Part shown: positions 34,691 to 45,175 of the stretch, in pieces | Position numbering within the stretch: the first letter of the stretch is position 1 | Layout: every line of letters begins with the position of its first letter | DNA from: an uncultured Bacteroidales bacterium | GTDB lineage: Bacteria > Bacteroidota > Bacteroidia > Bacteroidales > Paludibacteraceae | NCBI GenBank assembly: GCA_946616535.1 | Contig: CAMOJA010000004.1 | Location: 1-64,000 of the forward strand | Reading direction: 5' to 3' | Length of the DNA stretch: 64,000 bases | Made by a program: the position numbers and the translations under genes | Notes under the pieces: generated by a model | The model's input: the letters and a program-made list of their open reading frames with translations, nothing else | Told to the model about the DNA's origin: nothing | Databases searched by the model: none

Positions 34691-36699
34691 ATCTGCCGCC
34701 CCCCTTTATAGGTGAAAATACGCTCTTGAATGCCATTAGAATGATTCTTTAATAGCAGAATACAATCCTTCGGGACATTATCATATACCAGTGAATCACT
34801 ATAAGCTACTTTTCTCCCTAAAGACTTCCATCTATAATCAAAATACAACAATTCATAATGTTCCCCTGTGTTGATGAAATTGTCGCGATTACGGGGAGTG
34901 TAGCTGATATACCCAATATATGCATCCTGCTTTAACTCAATCCCGCTCCAACCTCCGCTAGGGGCGGAGTCTACAAAAGATGTTAAAGTATTGCCATCAA
35001 ATACTTTGGAATAATCGTGACCAGGCTCGCTTGTCAATGTTCCAAATACGGTTTGGGGATAAAGTATTTTTCGATTTTCATCAAAGAAAGTAATTTCTGA
35101 GACATTGCAATAACCACCATCAGGACCTTTATATCTAAGGAACCTATAGGTTTTTAGTGGCACTTTGTCAACTTTAACTATAGAAAGCCTTCTTTCGGGC
35201 CTTTGGCCGATGATGTGTAAGGTGTCTGCATTTTGAAAAAAACGATTATTAGAGCCCTCGAAAAGGCCACCGACCATTCTGTCCCGAAAAGTCGTTTCTT
35301 CAACAGTGCTTATATACTTTGATAAAAGTGTGACACTTTGTAGCGAATCGGATGGAGACAAATACTTTATTCTATGCGTATCAACATCAATTTCAAAAGG
35401 ATTTGAAATCGCGCACATTTCGCCAGATGAATCTATACACAAACACATAACTTCCCCAGTTTGAAGATTAGAAAAATGAACGCCTCTCAAACTTTTAAAA
35501 GAGTAGTCTTCAGGAATCCAAGTGGTCCTCGAAGAAGAACACAAATATATAGGCTCATTCCAACTAATAGGCCCTTTAAGTTTTGAACTGGGAATTGTTA
35601 AGTCAGATATATAGGTGTTGGTATATGTAGCGGTCATATCTCGGTAAGTCGGATAACGAAACCGTGGCCTTAGGGCAAAACGATTACGTTTCCCTTTATC
35701 ATATAATCTTTCATTTAAGCTAAATGTTTGACGAAACACCTTGCATTTACTCGAACCAAGTGTATAGTCTTGCCTGTTGGGAACTATTTCAGGGGGATAA
35801 TTACTTATGATGAATTCTTCTCCATTTTTATTCCAAAAACTGACCCACTGATGGCCTTGATTACTTCTGTGCATATTCACGGTCTCATTGAATGCGCAAG
35901 GGATTCCTAATGACCTGCATATATATATCAAATAATCTGAGAATTCTCTACATGTCCCAGACATATATTGAACATAATGTGGCCCGATGTGTGGGAAATT
36001 CATAAATGAAAACGTTGTATAGCGTGGGTCGTTTATAAGAGGCACTTTCGCGAGAAGGAACTTTACGGCTTCAACGGGATCTTCAACATCGTATTCTCCT
36101 GAATTTATAAACTCATTTAACAAGGGATTATATTTTTCATAATAGTGCTTTCTCCATCTTTCAGGAATCTCATCACCAATTCTATATGGCAAAATGTATT
36201 CGCAGAACATCTCGAAATCGACATTCTTCCCCCATGGCTGTTCTTGCCATACTTTATATGCGAGGTCTATATTGTCACAAATATATGACGAGTCTAATTC
36301 ACAAATATCCAGTTTATACTGTGCTTTCTCATATGGATTAAACAGTACAGATAAAGAATCTCTCACTGTATGTAACCTTTCATAGGGCACTTCTCGTAAA
36401 AATTTGTACCATTCTTTCCCCTTTATAATTGAAGAACTATAGGGGTATGCATGATAGCGCATATTGTCCAGTAAGAATAGAGCCGCTCGTTTTTTTAGAG
36501 AGTCATTTTCATGCTGATATCTACTTAAAACCTTATCCCCTAAATCTCCATAATCATTAGAACAACTAGAATTCACTAGAAGTATTGCGGTGATGAAGAA
36601 TATGAACTTCGTCGTAGCCCCCCTAAAAGATAGCAAGTACCCAAACAACCCTAATGGTTGTTTATATTTGTGTGTCCTATTATACATAATGTATGTCAT
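34681..36699 (-). CDS. Transglutaminase-like lipoprotein with discoidin-like C-terminus
   Basis: The 672-residue product has a lipobox at residue 46 (LLVNSSC). Its transglutaminase-like core has C250 (MSGTCREFSDYLIYICRSLG) and H283 (GHQWVSFW). A middle beta domain follows. The C-terminal region contains EPGHDYSKVFDGNTLTSFVD and GWSGIELKQDAYIGYISYTP, the pattern of an F5/8 type C (discoidin) domain. It is likely an outer-membrane or surface protein that cleaves or cross-links peptides or binds glycans. The right inverted repeat ends 13 bases upstream of its start, so its promoter must lie in or beyond that repeat. Confidence 0.8.
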   Translation of the reverse strand: MTYIMYNRTHKYKQPLGLFGYLLSFRGATTKFIFFITAILLVNSSCSNDYGDLGDKVLSRYQHENDSLKKRAALFLLDNMRYHAYPYSSSIIKGKEWYKFLREVPYERLHTVRDSLSVLFNPYEKAQYKLDICELDSSYICDNIDLAYKVWQEQPWGKNVDFEMFCEYILPYRIGDEIPERWRKHYYEKYNPLLNEFINSGEYDVEDPVEAVKFLLAKVPLINDPRYTTFSFMNFPHIGPHYVQYMSGTCREFSDYLIYICRSLGIPCAFNETVNMHRSNQGHQWVSFWNKNGEEFIISNYPPEIVPNRQDYTLGSSKCKVFRQTFSLNERLYDKGKRNRFALRPRFRYPTYRDMTATYTNTYISDLTIPSSKLKGPISWNEPIYLCSSSRTTWIPEDYSFKSLRGVHFSNLQTGEVMCLCIDSSGEMCAISNPFEIDVDTHRIKYLSPSDSLQSVTLLSKYISTVEETTFRDRMVGGLFEGSNNRFFQNADTLHIIGQRPERRLSIVKVDKVPLKTYRFLRYKGPDGGYCNVSEITFFDENRKILYPQTVFGTLTSEPGHDYSKVFDGNTLTSFVDSAPSGGWSGIELKQDAYIGYISYTPRNRDNFINTGEHYELLYFDYRWKSLGRKVAYSDSLVYDNVPKDCILLLKNHSNGIQERIFTYKGGRQIWK

Positions 36700-36711
36700 T
36701 AGTATCCGCTA

Positions 36712-36831
36712 ATTAGTAGTGATGCGTTATAAGCCGCATCCGAGCTTGTAAACAAATTAAACTTTAATATAATACATCAGTTCTTTGACGACCGAGATTT
36801 GAAATGAGTTCGTAATTACATGGCCGCAAAC
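36712..36831 (+). repeat. Right copy of the ~120-bp inverted repeat
   Basis: This is the reverse-complement partner of 30948-31065. It lies directly upstream of the transglutaminase gene (minus strand) and 150 bases from the RND gene end. Homologous recombination between the copies would invert the enclosed 5.6 kb. Confidence 0.85.
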
Positions 36832-36983
36832 CACTGATTATGAACGAAAGCATGTATATTCTCACGCAAGTAACATCGTGAAGGTGTATGAACTGGTGAG
36901 AATGGACTTCGGATAGCACATCATAACTCCTCAACCTCTCATTCCAAATCAGGATGTAAATGAACTTTCACTATTTTAAACAA

Positions 36984-39900
36984 TTAATGTTTCTGTAGTA
37001 GTTTTCCATTAATATCTTCGGCGCCCTTTTGTTTACAAACAACAAACACTGGAAGGTAAAAAATGAGTGCAATTATGGAAAACAACAAACCTCCTATAGA
37101 GCCAATGGCAAAGTCGAACCAAAAGACTTCTTCAGGGCCATCTGTTAAAAACGGAATAATACCCAAAACGGAGGATGAAATAGTGAGAATAATTGGCACA
37201 ACCTTGTAATTAAAAGCTTTGACATATAGGCGAATCTGGTTAGAAAGGCTCTTTCCTGATGCCCCGCCCAACCGCTGGTAAGTGGTTAGTAAATATATGC
37301 CGGAATTCACGACGATACCACTAAGCATCACAAACGCAGCGAAGCCTCCTTGATCAAAAGGGAAATAGGAAAGACCAAAGACCAAAAACAACCCGATGAA
37401 TGAGATAGGAATCATGGTAATGATAGCAAGCGGCAGTCTGAGAGACTCCATGCTCATAGAAAGTAAGAAAAAGATGATTGCTACAATCAGGAAGATTATC
37501 CAGGCATAGCGCTCCTTGTGGGTATCGTACCAGCCGCGTTGCATATTATCAGCTTTGAAGCCAAGAGGCAACACTTCACTATTCATGTACACTACGGCGG
37601 CATCAATCAGCCGTTTCTGCAGTTGGTAACCTCCAATAAAGTCGAAGCAAACGTCCAATTGATAGGATTGGTTGGACTTATTGATTTCTATTCCACTACG
37701 TTTATTGACGATATTTCCTACGGAAGACAGAGTCATTTTAATGGAGTCGACAGGAATAGGAACATTAAGCACATGCCAGAGGTCGTAGCTGTCAATATCT
37801 GATGACCGTAGAACGACCTCCGACACTTCTCCATCTTTGAATATGCTGCCCAAAGAATGGTCATATAATTTGGAGGAGAGTTCGCTGTAATAGCGGTATG
37901 GATTGATGCCGGCAGCAGTCATCTCATCGAAATTGTATTTTAGGTTAAACTCCATGGATGGTCGCCCCCAATAAGAACTCCAAATCTCCGGCTCTGACAC
38001 CCTCCGATTCGAAGAAAGATAATCCACTAAATGCTCGGCATAGCTTAGTAACTGCTGATAATTATATCCCCTAAGGATGATATGGCATCCTTTGTGGGGC
38101 GAGACAATGTTGTTATCGAAGGAGTTCTGGTCTATTCCGTAAACGGACCAGTTAGCTCCGCCAAAGTTGATTGCCCTGGCTGTGACCAGCGACTTTAGTT
38201 GCAGGGGAAAAGTCGTCCGCTCAAATTGAGGTTTGAACACGACAACGATGCGAGCATTATCGTAAGCGTATATCTGAGTGATAAAACTATCAATCTCATC
38301 GAAACCGGCCAGGTAATTTTCCATGGCTTTCACCACCTCATTGAGCTGCGCTACTGTACACCCCTCGGGCATTCCCGCGTTGATATATAGCTGTTTGCGT
38401 TCTGGCTTCCTGTAGAAATTAGAACGGCCCATTGCCTCATAGAAGTGGCCGAAAGAAGAAGATAGAATCTTAGTTGCCGTCCTATAGTTGTCCCGGGTAT
38501 AAGGGATAAGACAAATGGGAACTCCAAAAGACAAGACAAATAAAAGGATTAACACCCACCTGTGCTCCACCCCCCATAAGATATACTTTTTATAGATAAG
38601 ATTTCGCTTCACCCATCGCCTTTTCCGTTGACATGGAACAAACGCCGATGATGACTTAATCGAAAAGAAAGACATTAAAGAGGGAATAAACAGGTATGCC
38701 ACAATCAGAGACAGTGCAAGATTGATAACGATGGCCCATATGAAATCCGTCAAATTTGCCCTTTCGTTCTCCGGAAGGAGAAGAAGGGTAATAAGGGCCG
38801 CCACCGTGGTCGCCGTCGCCGAGACAAGTGCGGGGAAGATACGACGATTCTTGAAATAGCCAAAATGATCGACCATCACAATGGACGAGTCTATTACCAT
38901 TCCCAGCGAAACCGTTATTCCTGCCAGCGTATATATATGAATCTGAAGCCCTGCAAAAGCATAAATTGCCAGTGCAGTGAGGATATTAACCGCAAGGGTA
39001 GCCGATATAATGAACAGATAGCGCCAAGAGTGACTGACGAAAAAGACTAATACCAGTAGAGTCAGGATACAGAGCGCAGTTCGTAAAAATATCTTCCGGA
39101 GTTCTCCTCGGACATAATCGGAAGCGTCATAGGATACACTGGCGGTAAGTGTCTCCGGGAACGCGGTCTGCAACCTTGCCATTTCTTTCTTCACCGAGGA
39201 TACGGCTGAAAGAAGGTTTGAGGTCCCAGTCGTAGTCACAGCAATGGTGATGGTGTTGAGTCCGTTCACGCGGAAATAGGAGGTAGGTGGTGACTCCTTA
39301 TACTGCCATGATGCGAGGTCCCTTAAAAAATAGACCTGATCACCTATCTTCTTCACAGGGATGGCCCCGAAATCATCGGCAGCATCCACGCTAAGCCTAA
39401 CAGCCAGTGTGCCTTCCCCTGTTTCCACCATGCCTAGGACATGGTTGGCGTATGCGCTGTGAAAGGCCGATGCAATGTCTTCGGATGTTATGCCGGCCGT
39501 AGCCACCCTTTCCGCATCAAATGTAATTACCCAATGGAAGGGAGTTGCACCACTTAGCGTGACACCATCCACATCGGCAATCGCAGACAATTGTGGAAGG
39601 ATGCGTTCCCGTGCATACTTTTCAATCTCCTGCGAAGGCATAGGCCCCTTGATGATGTATGAAATCGATGTATTTACACCTCCCCCCGAGGAAAGCAACA
39701 CAGAAGGGTAGGACACGCCGAAGGGTAACGACGGGTAAATGTTCCTTATCGCCGATGCCACCTCAAAGCGTGCAGCATCCATATCTTTCCCCTTGCGAAA
39801 ACTTACATTCACGCTCCCGGAACCTTTCCGAGAAGTGGAAGCAATATCCGTTATACCTATTAAGGAAGACAAAGCGCCTTCGAGGATGGATGTAACCTCG

Positions 39901-40112
39901 GCCTCAACAATCTCTGCAGAGGCATCTGGATACGAGTAACTCACGGATATCTCGCGGCCTGGGGCCGTTGGGACGTACTGGATATTTAGCCTCGGCAGTG
40001 AAGCCAGACCGACAAGCGAAAGCGCGGCCATCACCAACACGGCCGTCAGTGGAGGAATGCCTCTATGAACGCTCTTTTCGGGCATATATGCTATAATAGA
40101 GTGCAGGGACAA
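36984..40112 (-). CDS. RND efflux permease (second of a pair)
   Basis: The 1042-residue protein has the RND plan: an N-terminal helix (GIPPLTAVLVMAALSLVGLA), two large periplasmic loops and two bundles of membrane helices. TM4 carries LGMVIDSSIVMVDHFGYF, which holds the proton-relay aspartate. SYFPFDQGGFAAFVMLSGIV is in the second half. It overlaps the upstream permease gene by 50 bases, or 23 if ATG 40085 is used. Paired RND genes (as in MdtBC) form heterotrimers, which is likely here. It ends the export operon. Confidence 0.92.
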   Translation of the reverse strand: MSLHSIIAYMPEKSVHRGIPPLTAVLVMAALSLVGLASLPRLNIQYVPTAPGREISVSYSYPDASAEIVEAEVTSILEGALSSLIGITDIASTSRKGSGSVNVSFRKGKDMDAARFEVASAIRNIYPSLPFGVSYPSVLLSSGGGVNTSISYIIKGPMPSQEIEKYARERILPQLSAIADVDGVTLSGATPFHWVITFDAERVATAGITSEDIASAFHSAYANHVLGMVETGEGTLAVRLSVDAADDFGAIPVKKIGDQVYFLRDLASWQYKESPPTSYFRVNGLNTITIAVTTTGTSNLLSAVSSVKKEMARLQTAFPETLTASVSYDASDYVRGELRKIFLRTALCILTLLVLVFFVSHSWRYLFIISATLAVNILTALAIYAFAGLQIHIYTLAGITVSLGMVIDSSIVMVDHFGYFKNRRIFPALVSATATTVAALITLLLLPENERANLTDFIWAIVINLALSLIVAYLFIPSLMSFFSIKSSSAFVPCQRKRRWVKRNLIYKKYILWGVEHRWVLILLFVLSFGVPICLIPYTRDNYRTATKILSSSFGHFYEAMGRSNFYRKPERKQLYINAGMPEGCTVAQLNEVVKAMENYLAGFDEIDSFITQIYAYDNARIVVVFKPQFERTTFPLQLKSLVTARAINFGGANWSVYGIDQNSFDNNIVSPHKGCHIILRGYNYQQLLSYAEHLVDYLSSNRRVSEPEIWSSYWGRPSMEFNLKYNFDEMTAAGINPYRYYSELSSKLYDHSLGSIFKDGEVSEVVLRSSDIDSYDLWHVLNVPIPVDSIKMTLSSVGNIVNKRSGIEINKSNQSYQLDVCFDFIGGYQLQKRLIDAAVVYMNSEVLPLGFKADNMQRGWYDTHKERYAWIIFLIVAIIFFLLSMSMESLRLPLAIITMIPISFIGLFLVFGLSYFPFDQGGFAAFVMLSGIVVNSGIYLLTTYQRLGGASGKSLSNQIRLYVKAFNYKVVPIILTISSSVLGIIPFLTDGPEEVFWFDFAIGSIGGLLFSIIALIFYLPVFVVCKQKGAEDINGKLLQKH

Positions 40113-43089
40113 TGAAAAGGCTAACCAGTGTACCCACGGTCATGCCAGCAATGATGACAAGGGACATAGGATACTGGAGGTCGGCCCCTATGGAACCGCG
40201 CATGAGGAAGGGCGAGACAGCAAGGATGGTGGTGAGCGAAGTCATGATGATAGCTTTCATTCTCCGCGAAGAAGCGGTGAGAACGGCTTCCCTCAGTGGC
40301 ATTCCGCCCCTGCGCAACTTGTTGATGGTGTCAATTTTTAGGATAGAGTCATTGATAACGATGCCAGTAATGACCACAAGGCCGATAAGGGACATAAGAT
40401 TAATGCTTTCCCCAAGGAACCAGAGTACGACTAGGGCACAGAAAATGTCGATAACTATCTCCAACAGGATGAGAATTGGCTGTAGAAGGGACTCAAACTG
40501 GGCGGCAAGAATCAAGTATAAAAGCGCCAGAGCCACAGCAAGAACCAGGAGCATCTCTTCGGTCATACGGCGGTTGGAAAACCAAGAACCGCTGAAACTC
40601 ACCTCGAATTCTCCGACATCACGGACAGCCTTGTCCACCGTATCCATTGTTCCTGGCACATCCTGCCATAAAACCTGGAGTGGGACCGGATAATAATTGC
40701 CTTCGGCGCCGGAAACGATGGCCTTGAGGTCTTCGACATAGCTCTGAAGCATCAAATCCGCTACTGGAATCCTGTCCCCGTCCTTTTCGACAAATGATTT
40801 CGAAAGTAGTGCAGAAAGATTTTCCCTATCACTACCTATAATTACCGGGAGCGTCCTAGTTCCCTGCACAATTGTAAAGAGGCGGTTCTGATTGAGCGAA
40901 TTACGGAGAACGCTTGTTAGTGCATCATAAGAAACCCCGTACAGGGCCATTTTCTCCCCATCGGCCACGAAAAGAACGTTGGCCTTCGTGCTAACTGGAG
41001 GGATGGAAATCCCAGGGAGAGCTTCCTGAAGCGACTCAAGCGTTCTACGCAACGTCCCTAGGCTAATTCCTGATCTGCGTATTGGGCGGAGGCGGGCCAC
41101 AAGCGGAGCTTCCGTATCGGCAAAAACCATGTCAAAAAGGTTGCCCGACGTCTCGAAGCGCCATGATGCTCCGGCCGCGTTTTCTGAAAGATAGGATTCC
41201 AGTGCTGACCTGGCATTATCCAGCGCGGACATATTCGGGCAGCGGAAATAGAGTTGTAGTTCCGAGATTCCCTGCTCAGCGCTGTGCTCCAGTACGAATT
41301 GCTGGATACCTATAAGGGCCGTGGTCTGCAGAACATAAGGCTTGATCATTTCTTCCAGGATTATGCATCGCTGTGCGTTTTCTTCAACGGAAAGTCTATC
41401 GCCCCAATCCAAATGCAGGATATTCTCCGTCTGCGTCATCCGGGGCAGACGCTCCTTGGGCATGAAGGAAAAACAGACCACCATCCCCATTGCCGCAAGG
41501 CCGACAATTCCCCAAGCAAGGGTGCGATGACGCAGCCACCATTTCATCCGACGATGATCCCAGCGGCAGAGCGTTTCGTCAAAAGAGAGTTTCTTCAATA
41601 AAGGGTGGGCTTTAAATGCTGGTTGTTCATTGTACCACCACCAATAGAAGACAGGAATCACCGTGATGGTCACTAAGTAAGATGTGCCGAGCACTACGGA
41701 GACGGCAATGGCCTCGTCACGGAAGAGTGCACCGGCCATTCCACTTACAAAGACCAGGGGGACAAAGACCGCACAGGTAGTGAGGACAGACGAAAGCATG
41801 GGGGCTGCAACATCGCGCGTTCCTCCTAGCACGGCTTCCCGGAGCGGTTCTCCTCGCTGCCAGCGCCCTGTGATATTGTCGATGAGGATGATGGTATTGT
41901 CCACCATCATCCCCACACCCACCAGAAGGCCAGACAGGGAGATGATGTTCAAGGACAAGCCGCAGATATAAAAGACCAGCATTGACAGCATCAGGGCCGA
42001 TGGAATTGTTAAGGATGCCAGCGCCGGAGATCGGAAATCCTGCATGAAAAGAAAGATGACAAGGCAGGAGAGAATCACACCTAGAATGATGCTCCGGATA
42101 AGATTGTGGATGGAGTATTCCAGCAGTTCGGTTTGGTCACGTGTCACCGTGAATGAAAGCTGGGGGTAGTCATCACTGAAGTTTTCGAGGAGGGTGTTTA
42201 CAGCGTTCTTGAGTTTGCTCATACGGGCATCCCGCTGCTTGATGACGGCAAGGCTTACAGCTTCTTTCCCGTCCGAACGTACAAGCCCTGTACATTTGGC
42301 GGGAGCCAAGGAAATATTGGCTAAATCTTTTATCTGAAACAAGCGGCCATTGCATTTGAGCCAAATCGAAGCCAGTTCCTCTACGGTGCCGACCCTAGCG
42401 TCAAACTTTACATTGTAGCGGTATTCACCGTCGCGGATTGAAAGAGAACCAAGATGTATGTTGGCCGATGATACCGCAGCTTCAAATGCAGAATAAGAAA
42501 GGCCGGCCTGGGAGAGTTTCCCTTCATCTGGCACGATGAGAATTTCCTCACCCTGCGCTCCGCTCTGGTCTACCATCGCCACTTCCGGTAATTGCTCCAG
42601 GCGCTTAGAAATCACATCCTTGCAAAAAATACTCAACTGCGTAAGGCTACTCCCGTCACGCACGCTTACGTTAATGAAAAAGGCTGGGATGTCGCTTGAA
42701 TCAGCCTTGAGCACACGGGGGCGGTTTATATTTGGAAGCGAAGCCATTGCACGGTCTATCTTTTCGTTCACCTCGATGAAAAGGTAATCGATATCCGCAC
42801 CATGATTAAAGCTCAGCCGAAGAGTTCCAGAGCCGTCCCGGGATTCGCACACGATGTCTTGGAGCCCACCCACCTGAATGAGCTGTTCACGGAGGGGGGT
42901 CACCACGCTCTCATCTAATTCACGGGCTGAGAGAGACGCATCGCTCACCTGTACGGTAATATATGGAATGTCGACATCTGGGATGAGTGATACCGAGAGA
43001 AGTTTCAAGGACACAAGGCCCAGTATCACCAGAGCGATCAGCCCCATGGTGACAGCTATCGGTCTGTCTATGATATGCTTTAACATCAT
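40063..43089 (-). CDS. RND efflux permease (first of a pair)
   Basis: The 1008-residue protein is a complete HAE-1/AcrB-like permease. It has MMLKHIIDRPIAVTMGLIAL at the N-terminus, porter-domain motifs (LPNINRPRVLKADSSDIPAF), TM4 GVGMMVDNTIILIDNITGRW with the relay aspartate, and LIGLVVITGIVINDSILKID in the C-terminal half. It uses proton influx to export substrates from the periplasm through an adaptor and TolC. The start overlaps the adaptor stop by 4 bases (translation coupling). The substrate may be the NVEALA peptide encoded upstream in the operon. Confidence 0.94.
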   Translation of the reverse strand: MMLKHIIDRPIAVTMGLIALVILGLVSLKLLSVSLIPDVDIPYITVQVSDASLSARELDESVVTPLREQLIQVGGLQDIVCESRDGSGTLRLSFNHGADIDYLFIEVNEKIDRAMASLPNINRPRVLKADSSDIPAFFINVSVRDGSSLTQLSIFCKDVISKRLEQLPEVAMVDQSGAQGEEILIVPDEGKLSQAGLSYSAFEAAVSSANIHLGSLSIRDGEYRYNVKFDARVGTVEELASIWLKCNGRLFQIKDLANISLAPAKCTGLVRSDGKEAVSLAVIKQRDARMSKLKNAVNTLLENFSDDYPQLSFTVTRDQTELLEYSIHNLIRSIILGVILSCLVIFLFMQDFRSPALASLTIPSALMLSMLVFYICGLSLNIISLSGLLVGVGMMVDNTIILIDNITGRWQRGEPLREAVLGGTRDVAAPMLSSVLTTCAVFVPLVFVSGMAGALFRDEAIAVSVVLGTSYLVTITVIPVFYWWWYNEQPAFKAHPLLKKLSFDETLCRWDHRRMKWWLRHRTLAWGIVGLAAMGMVVCFSFMPKERLPRMTQTENILHLDWGDRLSVEENAQRCIILEEMIKPYVLQTTALIGIQQFVLEHSAEQGISELQLYFRCPNMSALDNARSALESYLSENAAGASWRFETSGNLFDMVFADTEAPLVARLRPIRRSGISLGTLRRTLESLQEALPGISIPPVSTKANVLFVADGEKMALYGVSYDALTSVLRNSLNQNRLFTIVQGTRTLPVIIGSDRENLSALLSKSFVEKDGDRIPVADLMLQSYVEDLKAIVSGAEGNYYPVPLQVLWQDVPGTMDTVDKAVRDVGEFEVSFSGSWFSNRRMTEEMLLVLAVALALLYLILAAQFESLLQPILILLEIVIDIFCALVVLWFLGESINLMSLIGLVVITGIVINDSILKIDTINKLRRGGMPLREAVLTASSRRMKAIIMTSLTTILAVSPFLMRGSIGADLQYPMSLVIIAGMTVGTLVSLFIVPALYYSIYARKERS

Positions 43090-44159
43090 TTTGCGAGGAC
43101 TACGGAGGAACCATCTGCTAGGTTTAGATTGCCGCTTATGATGACTCGATCCCCCTCAGAGAGAACCGCACCGCGGGAGGTGTTGGCCGTAACAACGTGG
43201 CTATCTCCGTTGGAGGTGATAATGGTCACATAAGTCCAGTGCGCCTTGCCGTCATCGGTATATGTAAAAAGGACATCTAGGTTGTCACGGATAACGACGG
43301 CGCTTCGAGGCACCACAAGAACATCCGGAATCATGCGTTCCACTGTCACTTTCACGTTCATTCCGTCCAATAGTTTTCCGCCACCTTTTACACTGGCTCG
43401 CACGAGAATCTGACCATTCTTATCAACCAGCGGGTTAATGTCCGTGATGTTTCCGGAGCAGATACAACTTGCATCGGCATAAGGGATCACCTTCACCGAC
43501 AGCCCTTTGGAAAGGAAATTGTACTCGGACTCCATTACCGTAAAAGCTACGTCAAAAGAACTATCATCCACTAGGGTGCAGAAAGTCTTCGTTCCAGATT
43601 GGTCGTACTGTCGCAGGAAGATGTCGGCCACCCGCCCAGAGAAGGGGGCTCTCAGCACCGTTCCGTCCATGTCCATTCGAGCTTTGGAAAGGTTGTTCTG
43701 GGCCACCGAATAGCCAGACTTCATCCGTGCTACGGCCATGATCTCGGGCGGAACTGTTGTTGTGTCGCGGGCTGGGTAGCCTTGTCCCACCAAATAATCG
43801 AGCATGTCCATCTCGGCCTTTTTCAGCGACAAATGTGCTGATTCAAGGGCTAGCTCCAAATCCGGACGATTTACCTTGGCCAGAACCGTTCCCTTTGTCA
43901 CGCACTGGCCATTCTTGACAGGAATAGAGGCAAGGGGACCGGGGCTGTAGAAGGACAGGCTGGCACGCGCCGTCGCGGCCAATTTACCATTGGAGAGAAG
44001 TTGGCGGGGAAAGACCGTCTTTTCAAGAGTGATTACCTCTACTACGTTGTTATCTGCCTGTTGCTGGAGACGTTCGGCAGTGTCACTATCCCTGTCAGTG
44101 TTTGTCCCACAAGAAACTATGACAATTGTAATGATGTATATTAGATATCCCGACTTCAT
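43086..44159 (-). CDS. RND periplasmic adaptor lipoprotein (HlyD-type)
   Basis: The 357-residue protein has a lipoprotein signal (YIITIVIVSC). The lipoyl/barrel-sandwich halves are LASIPVKNGQCVTKGTVLAK and GTVLRAPFSGRVADIFLRQY, separated by an alpha-hairpin (ALESAHLSLKKAEMDML). A beta-barrel and membrane-proximal domain follow (DVLVVPRSAVVIRDN). It bridges the RND pair and TolC. It overlaps its neighbours by 4 bases on both sides, so all are translated together. Confidence 0.94.
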   Translation of the reverse strand: MKSGYLIYIITIVIVSCGTNTDRDSDTAERLQQQADNNVVEVITLEKTVFPRQLLSNGKLAATARASLSFYSPGPLASIPVKNGQCVTKGTVLAKVNRPDLELALESAHLSLKKAEMDMLDYLVGQGYPARDTTTVPPEIMAVARMKSGYSVAQNNLSKARMDMDGTVLRAPFSGRVADIFLRQYDQSGTKTFCTLVDDSSFDVAFTVMESEYNFLSKGLSVKVIPYADASCICSGNITDINPLVDKNGQILVRASVKGGGKLLDGMNVKVTVERMIPDVLVVPRSAVVIRDNLDVLFTYTDDGKAHWTYVTIITSNGDSHVVTANTSRGAVLSEGDRVIISGNLNLADGSSVVLAK

Positions 44160-45175
44160 TTGAGACAGTACTTAATTATTGAATAACGTGAAATGGATTG
44201 TACAATATCGACTGATTGATTCTCGCCGTCATCAAAAAGATCCACGCTTACATACTTGAAAATATCTTTAGATTCACACAAGTAGTAATTTGTTGAGTTG
44301 TAAAACACCCCCAAAGGAAAAAAAGGCGTATTAGAATTCAAGTAGATCTCTGTTATGTGGGGAGTTCCATTCTCATCCAATGACATTATTAAACAGTAAT
44401 CAACAGAGTCAGTCTCTATTTGCATAAACAGTTTATCTGACGTCTTTTGTACATTGCTTATTTTTATTTCTATAGGGGACTTATGTTCAAAAGACCACAA
44501 GTAACTTAGATAAAAGAAATCTGCCATCCGATATATTGTACCTGTATGCGAGTAAAAAAAATACAAATCATTGTCTGAATAAAAAAAACCGCTATTGCCT
44601 AGTACTTTTCTCAGAGAATTATTATTTCCTTTAATAGTCCCTTCAGCCAAATAACAGGCCTGGTTTTTGATATCATAATGTCCAGAATACTCAATTCCAT
44701 CACGTATAGCAATGACAACAACATAATTATCATCTCTGCCAGCAACTTTACAATAGGTGAAAGACGTATCCTGAAGTGGCAAGTCGCACTCATGTGACAT
44801 GTTATTTAAATCGTATACTTCAATCCTGTCAGATGTTAAAATGTACAATTTTTTATTATTGTATACAGAGAAATCAATAATTCTGTCAAATTTATATCCT
44901 TGTTGAAAACACCCTGTATTATCAAAATAATCAAGACAAGTTGAATCTTTTTGAATGAAGAATCCCTTGTCAAAAACACGAAACTTTGATTCGGGACAAA
45001 CACCATTAGTGTCGTCAAGGGATATAATTTCTATCCTCTCACAATACTCATTCAGATTAATATTTTTTAATGACGGCTTGTCCAAATTAATAACAATCCG
45101 TCCACTGTTTGTTCTTCCAGTACAGCCGAATAACGCTAATAGGATTAATACTATAACTATCTTAATTCGCTTCAT
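44156..45175 (-). CDS. 6-bladed beta-propeller lipoprotein, divergent
   Basis: The 339-residue protein has a lipobox (ILLALFGC). The repeating pattern of aromatic/Asp strands (FDRIIDFSVYNNKKLYILTS, DRIEVYDLNN, ISNVQKTSDKLFMQIETDS) fits the Bacteroidetes 6-bladed beta-propeller family that accompanies NVEALA peptides. Its exact role is unknown; surface or periplasmic binding of the peptide is a reasonable guess. It overlaps the adaptor gene by 4 bases and the CxxC protein gene by 14. Confidence 0.75.
   Translation of the reverse strand: MKRIKIVIVLILLALFGCTGRTNSGRIVINLDKPSLKNINLNEYCERIEIISLDDTNGVCPESKFRVFDKGFFIQKDSTCLDYFDNTGCFQQGYKFDRIIDFSVYNNKKLYILTSDRIEVYDLNNMSHECDLPLQDTSFTYCKVAGRDDNYVVVIAIRDGIEYSGHYDIKNQACYLAEGTIKGNNNSLRKVLGNSGFFYSDNDLYFFYSHTGTIYRMADFFYLSYLWSFEHKSPIEIKISNVQKTSDKLFMQIETDSVDYCLIMSLDENGTPHITEIYLNSNTPFFPLGVFYNSTNYYLCESKDIFKYVSVDLFDDGENQSVDIVQSISRYSIIKYCLK

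Noticed and set aside
40112..40693. Long plus-strand open frame inside the RND permease gene
   Set aside because: It is antisense to a clearly homologous RND coding sequence, and its product is Arg/Ser/Thr-rich without any domain pattern.
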